Shown: positions 14,126 through 17,233 of the stretch, in pieces
Position numbering within the stretch: the stretch's first letter is position 1
Layout: each line of letters opens with the position of its first letter
Source: JANQLU01 sp964434955
GTDB taxonomy: Bacteria > Planctomycetota > Planctomycetia > Pirellulales > Pirellulaceae
Reading direction: 5' to 3'
Length of the DNA stretch: 17,233 nucleotides
Assembly (NCBI GenBank): GCA_964434955.1
Contig: CAYSXI010000112.1
Span: 1-17,233 of the forward strand
Made by a program: the position numbers and the translations under genes
Notes under the pieces: generated by a model
Databases searched by the model: none
The model's input: the letters and a program-made list of their open reading frames with translations, nothing else
Told to the model about the DNA's origin: nothing

Positions 14126-14374
14126 GTGGAATTTTTACCTATGATCGGGGAATCGCTTTTTGAATTGAGGGACCTTCACGATCTGATCATGACGTTCGTG
14201 TATAGCACGATTGGGCTGATTGTCTTCGGAATGTTCTTTCTGTTCATCGTCAAGTTCTCACCTTTTCCTGTGATCAAGGAAATTGAAGAGGATCAAAATG
14301 TTGCCCTGGCAATTCTGATTGGCGCCGTCGTCATCGGACTCTCGATCATCATTGCTGCTGCCGTGCATGGATGA
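14126..14374 (+). CDS. DUF350 family membrane protein (half-size)
   Basis: The product has 82 residues and two transmembrane helices (about 20-43 and 60-80). Between them lies the family block FPVIKEIEEDQNVALAI, with the acidic EEDQN characteristic of DUF350 (YjfL family). Larger members such as E. coli YjfL have two such repeats; this one has a single repeat and probably works as an oligomer. The start is GTG 14126, with GGAGAA 5 bases upstream. An ATG five codons later has poorer spacing. The stop overlaps the next start (ATGA), so it should be made together with the aminopropyltransferase. The role is unknown; a membrane partner or pore has been suggested for the family on context alone. 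Confidence 0.88.
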   Translation: MEFLPMIGESLFELRDLHDLIMTFVYSTIGLIVFGMFFLFIVKFSPFPVIKEIEEDQNVALAILIGAVVIGLSIIIAAAVHG

Positions 14375-15984
14375 ACGACGAATCCCAATTGGACAAAGCG
14401 AAGACATCAGCAGATTCTGGGCCTGCGGAGTCAGACGCCGATAGCCGGTTTCGACGAATCGTTCTGCTGGCCAGCGTTTTCGTGGTCGGCGCCTGCGGTT
14501 TGTTATACGAGTTGGTGGCTGGGGCAGCCGCAAGCTACTTGATGGGAAACACGGTTACGCAGTATTCGCTGGTGATTGGTGTTTTCCTGGCGTCCATGGG
14601 GATTGGTGCATTCTTCACCCAATGGATTCGGGTTCGCCTTCTCGACTACTTTCTTTTGATCCAGCTTGTGATCGCAATCCTCGGCGGATTCTCGTCGCTG
14701 GTTTTATTTGCGACCTTTGCTTTTTTTGCCGACATCACGGCATTTGTGATCGCCATCACCGGCTGCTGTGGCGCTTTGGCCGGCATGGAGATTCCGCTGG
14801 TGCTTCGGATTCTCAAACAGAGCACATCGTCATTACGCGTAAGCGTGGCCCAGGTTCTGACGCTTGATTACATCGGCGCACTTGCCGCGAGCATTGCATT
14901 CCCTCTGGTTTTGATTCCCTTGCTGGGTCTGGTCCACGCCGCTTTGGCCACGGGAGCCTTCAACGCCGCGGTTGGACTTTTTGGCACCTTTGCTTTTTGG
15001 AACGAAATCACCAACAAAACCGTGCTGCTCGCATTCCATGTGATCACCTGGTGCTGCCTTCTCATCGGTTGGATCTGGGCCGGACAGGCAATGACGCTTT
15101 TGGAGAATCGTCTTTACCCCGATGAAATTGTGTTTGCAGAATCCACCGCTTACCAGCGAATCATTGTGACACGACGAAGTGAAAACAACGACATCCGCCT
15201 GCACCTGGACGGGCATCTGCAATTCTCGTCCATCGATGAATATCGATACCATGAGACCCTCGTTCAGCCTGCCTTGAGCCTATGCGAGGCCCCCCGCAAG
15301 ATTTTAATCCTGGGTGGTGGCGATGGACTGGCCATTCGGCAGGTACTCCGCTTCGATTCCGTCGAATCGATTGAACTTGTTGATATTGATCCTCGCGTCG
15401 TGGAAATATTCCGCCAACAGGAAATGTTGAGTCGGCTCAATGAGGGATGTCTTGACCACCAAAAAGTTTCCGTGATTCACGAAGACGCTTTTTCCTTTCT
15501 GCGGAAGTCGAAAAAAAACTACGACGTGATCATTGCCGACCTCCCCGATCCTTCCGACGTGCGAATCAACAAACTTTATTCGGAAACCTTTTACGCGATG
15601 GCCCTTGCAAGGCTTAATCAGGGCGGTGTATTTGTCACCCAGGCCACCAGTCCCTACTACGCCAGAGATGCCTTTTGGTGCATCAATCGGACCTTGAATT
15701 CAGCCGCTGAGAAAATTCCAACCCAGCGATTTCAATCGATTCCCTACCACGTTAATGTGCCAAGTTTCGGTGGCGAATGGGGATTTGCGATGGTGGTATC
15801 CAACCCCAATGCAAGCCTGGAATTGTTATTCCCGGCTGACAATCGTTTTCTTACACGCGAGTCGTTCCGGACCTCCAGGCGTTTCCCTCCCGATATGAGC
15901 GAAACAGAAACGAAAATCAATAAGTTGCTGGACCCGGTATTGGTTCGTTATCACACCAGGGGTTGGTCCTACTTCAACGATTAG
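14371..15984 (+). CDS. Membrane-fused spermidine synthase-like aminopropyltransferase
   Basis: The protein has 537 residues. After a polar N-terminus (1-28), about seven membrane helices span 29-245. A soluble aminopropyltransferase/methyltransferase fold follows, about 255-500. It carries the spermidine synthase signatures: LDGHLQFSSIDEYRYHE (279-295), the nucleotide loop ILGGGDGLAIRQV (313-325), the acidic VDIDP (337-341), and Asp390 with DLPDPSD (390-396), where the catalytic Asp is expected. It should transfer the aminopropyl group of decarboxylated AdoMet supplied by SpeD. The membrane domain suggests that the acceptor is at, in or across the membrane. The GGGDG loop is followed by L-A where cytosolic SpeE usually has G, and only biochemistry can fix the acceptor (putrescine, a longer amine, or a membrane molecule). 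It is the last gene of the unit. Confidence 0.9.
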   Translation: MNDESQLDKAKTSADSGPAESDADSRFRRIVLLASVFVVGACGLLYELVAGAAASYLMGNTVTQYSLVIGVFLASMGIGAFFTQWIRVRLLDYFLLIQLVIAILGGFSSLVLFATFAFFADITAFVIAITGCCGALAGMEIPLVLRILKQSTSSLRVSVAQVLTLDYIGALAASIAFPLVLIPLLGLVHAALATGAFNAAVGLFGTFAFWNEITNKTVLLAFHVITWCCLLIGWIWAGQAMTLLENRLYPDEIVFAESTAYQRIIVTRRSENNDIRLHLDGHLQFSSIDEYRYHETLVQPALSLCEAPRKILILGGGDGLAIRQVLRFDSVESIELVDIDPRVVEIFRQQEMLSRLNEGCLDHQKVSVIHEDAFSFLRKSKKNYDVIIADLPDPSDVRINKLYSETFYAMALARLNQGGVFVTQATSPYYARDAFWCINRTLNSAAEKIPTQRFQSIPYHVNVPSFGGEWGFAMVVSNPNASLELLFPADNRFLTRESFRTSRRFPPDMSETETKINKLLDPVLVRYHTRGWSYFND

Positions 15985-16008
15985 CGTTTCGTTGGCAGCC
16001 TGCTTCGA

Positions 16009-16272
16009 TCATCGGGTCGCAAAAAACCAGAACAACATGGCAACCGCAAGAACCACCACGATCACCGTGGTGATCAGCCCTTTTTTTCCCAGGCCGCCGT
16101 TATAATCGGGGTCGAAATCATAGGCTTCTCCCTGGAAATGAACTCCGCATTTGGGACATTGCGTTTCCGTTGCCCGAATTCGTTTCTTGCAACGCGCACA
16201 TCGGACCCAATCCGGATCATGCTTGGCCGCCTCAAAACTCAAGATATTTTCGTCTCGTTCCATTCGATGCAT
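16009..16272 (-). CDS. Zinc-ribbon protein with C-terminal membrane anchor
   Basis: The product has 87 residues from ATG 16272; ATG 16263 is a possible alternative. A single zinc ribbon, CARC...CPKC with Cys25, Cys28, Cys39 and Cys42, is followed by an acidic linker (YDFDPDY) and one transmembrane helix (about 65-84) ending in ATR. The ribbon should face the cytoplasm as in tail-anchored proteins. A longer frame runs upstream to 16389, but that part overlaps the preceding peptidase gene and is Ser/Phe-rich, so I excluded it. It lies 40 bases downstream of the M49-like gene and is probably co-transcribed. No function is known; such small ribbons are abundant in planctomycetes. Confidence 0.78.
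   Translation of the reverse strand: MHRMERDENILSFEAAKHDPDWVRCARCKKRIRATETQCPKCGVHFQGEAYDFDPDYNGGLGKKGLITTVIVVVLAVAMLFWFFATR
16055..16087 (+). terminator. Possible terminator of the polyamine operon inside the convergent gene
   Basis: ACCACG (16055-16060) pairs with CGTGGT (16066-16071) over a 5-nt loop. An alternative fold is GATCA (16060-16064) with TGATC (16071-16075). T7 follows at 16081-16087, nine bases after the first stem. It lies 70 bases beyond the aminopropyltransferase stop, within the C-terminal membrane-segment codons of the opposite-strand gene. The spacing to the T-tract is longer than ideal. Confidence 0.35.
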
Positions 16273-16312
16273 ATTCCCACTGAAAACAGAACGAGACGAA
16301 CCAAACCGCGGA

Positions 16313-17233
16313 CTACTTGATCCCGAGAACGGACTTGCCTTGCTCGAAAACGATGTCGGTCGGAATCCCGGCTTGGTTGACGCGGCCAAGATCGGCTTTC
16401 AGCTGATCTCCGACAAACGCCATATCGTCAAGGAATTTTCGCGCCGCCTTGTAATCACCATCGCCCTGAAGTGTCAGGATTTTCGAGGTAAGCTTTTCCA
16501 TTGCGACCTTCATCTTGTCCATGTTCACTCGATACTGCCCGTTGGATTCACGGGTGAAAGCGCCTTCCTTCTCAAAGAAGTTGAAGCGAATCATGTTCGC
16601 TTTACCGTGAGCGCTACTTGCGCCGAACCGAACGCTTCGGAAAATACCGGCCATGAATGTCACGTAGTAATCTTCCAACTCTCCCTCGGTCAATTCGCCG
16701 CTTTTCATCAACTGGGTGATCATATAGAGCCCAAGGATATCCGCCTTGCCTTCTTCCAAAGCACTGGAAGTATCGAGAAGGGCTTCACGGACCCGCCGCC
16801 CATTGTCAATCGTGTACTTGATGCCCAATCCATGCGCGACTTCGTGAAACATCGTATTGGAAAAGAAGGCATTGAAGGTGATGTGTTTGCGCTGATCTTC
16901 GACGATCAACATCTTGGAAATCGGCACAAGGATCTTGTCGTATTTGGCTTTCATCGCATTTTTCAGCTGCAACCTTCGAGTTCCCTTTTTCAGCTGAACT
17001 TCTTCATCATTCGGCAGGTTAATCGCGATGGTTTTCGAGCCGGCATTGCAATCGCCAGCGTAGTAAACCACGTCATAGGCGTTAAGGTCGGAATTCAGCC
17101 CCGGCTTTTCCTTCTTGTATTTGGCTTCCACGGGCAACGTTTTCTGCAGCTCGGGCAGCAGTTTCGCGTACTTGCTAAGCCGCTCGCTCCAGGCCATATC
17201 CTTAACGAGGACGTAACAAGTGCAGGCTGCCTT
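16313..17233 (-). CDS. M49-like (dipeptidyl-peptidase III family) zinc peptidase, C-terminal part
   Basis: The frame is open to the window edge, so the N-terminus is missing; 306 codons are visible. An internal Met at 17197 is not the real start, because coding-like sequence (CYVLVKDMAWSERLSKY) runs through it. The zinc site is visible: HEVAH (about 16832-16846), then about 25 residues later EEGKAD. This resembles the bacterial dipeptidyl-peptidase III-like group, where HEIAHGLG and EECKAD are usual. Eukaryotic DPP III has HEXXXH instead, so this is the shorter-motif branch. The remaining sequence is mostly helical, with a KSVLGIK end. It should be a metallopeptidase or hydrolase of unknown substrate. 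I cannot see whether a signal peptide is present. Confidence 0.82.
   Translation of the reverse strand, partial: KAACTCYVLVKDMAWSERLSKYAKLLPELQKTLPVEAKYKKEKPGLNSDLNAYDVVYYAGDCNAGSKTIAINLPNDEEVQLKKGTRRLQLKNAMKAKYDKILVPISKMLIVEDQRKHITFNAFFSNTMFHEVAHGLGIKYTIDNGRRVREALLDTSSALEEGKADILGLYMITQLMKSGELTEGELEDYYVTFMAGIFRSVRFGASSAHGKANMIRFNFFEKEGAFTRESNGQYRVNMDKMKVAMEKLTSKILTLQGDGDYKAARKFLDDMAFVGDQLKADLGRVNQAGIPTDIVFEQGKSVLGIK

Noticed and set aside
1..17233. CRISPR arrays, insertion sequences, prophage genes, tRNA or rRNA
   Set aside because: I saw no regularly spaced repeats, transposase or integrase motifs, or RNA gene signatures on either strand.

Overview
The window looks like part of a planctomycete genome, most likely Pirellulales. 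This is inferred from gene content: a DUF1080 secreted protein, a secreted PhnD-like domain joined to a PQQ-type beta-propeller, a bacterial M49-like metallopeptidase, and frequent weak Shine-Dalgarno sites with TTG or GTG starts. It is one end of an assembled contig. Positions 1-30 match an Illumina P5/read-1 adapter and are not genomic.

Layout. (i) 31-992, minus strand: the 5' part of a zinc-ribbon protein, preceded by a NarL/FixJ-type regulator whose receiver domain has lost its phosphorylation residues. (ii) 993-1569, no gene: a G-quadruplex-type run beside the regulator start, an intrinsic terminator with no upstream gene on its strand, and several long inverted repeats. (iii) 1570-3671, plus: a secreted PhnD-like domain and a PQQ-like propeller in two frames that meet at a run of ten A residues. 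This is either a programmed slippage site or a homopolymer error; the intended product is probably one 700-residue protein. (iv) 4108-9875, plus: a Tad/Flp pilus locus with the pilin, a 36-residue membrane peptide, the prepilin peptidase CpaA/TadV, CpaB/RcpC, the secretin CpaC/RcpA and a CpaE/TadZ-like protein. Hairpins lie between most of these genes. The motor ATPase (TadA/CpaF) and the inner-membrane platform (TadB/TadC) are not here. (v) 9972-11283, plus: the DUF1080 protein and the tRNA adenosine deaminase TadA, an enzyme unrelated to the Tad pilus ATPase.

(vi) 11413-15984, plus: the most interesting block. It is a tight five-gene unit: SpeD (AdoMet decarboxylase), a double zinc-ribbon/double DUF4178 membrane protein, a 61-residue membrane or exported peptide, a half-size DUF350 membrane protein, and a spermidine-synthase-like aminopropyltransferase fused to a multi-pass membrane domain. 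Two of the four junctions are ATGA stop-start overlaps. SpeD would supply decarboxylated AdoMet and the membrane-bound enzyme would use it, so the unit looks like a membrane-localised polyamine or aminopropyl-transfer system rather than ordinary cytosolic spermidine synthesis.

(vii) 16009-17233, minus: a zinc-ribbon tail-anchored protein and, upstream of it, the C-terminal part of an M49-like zinc peptidase that runs off the window. These genes converge on the polyamine operon with a 24-bp gap.
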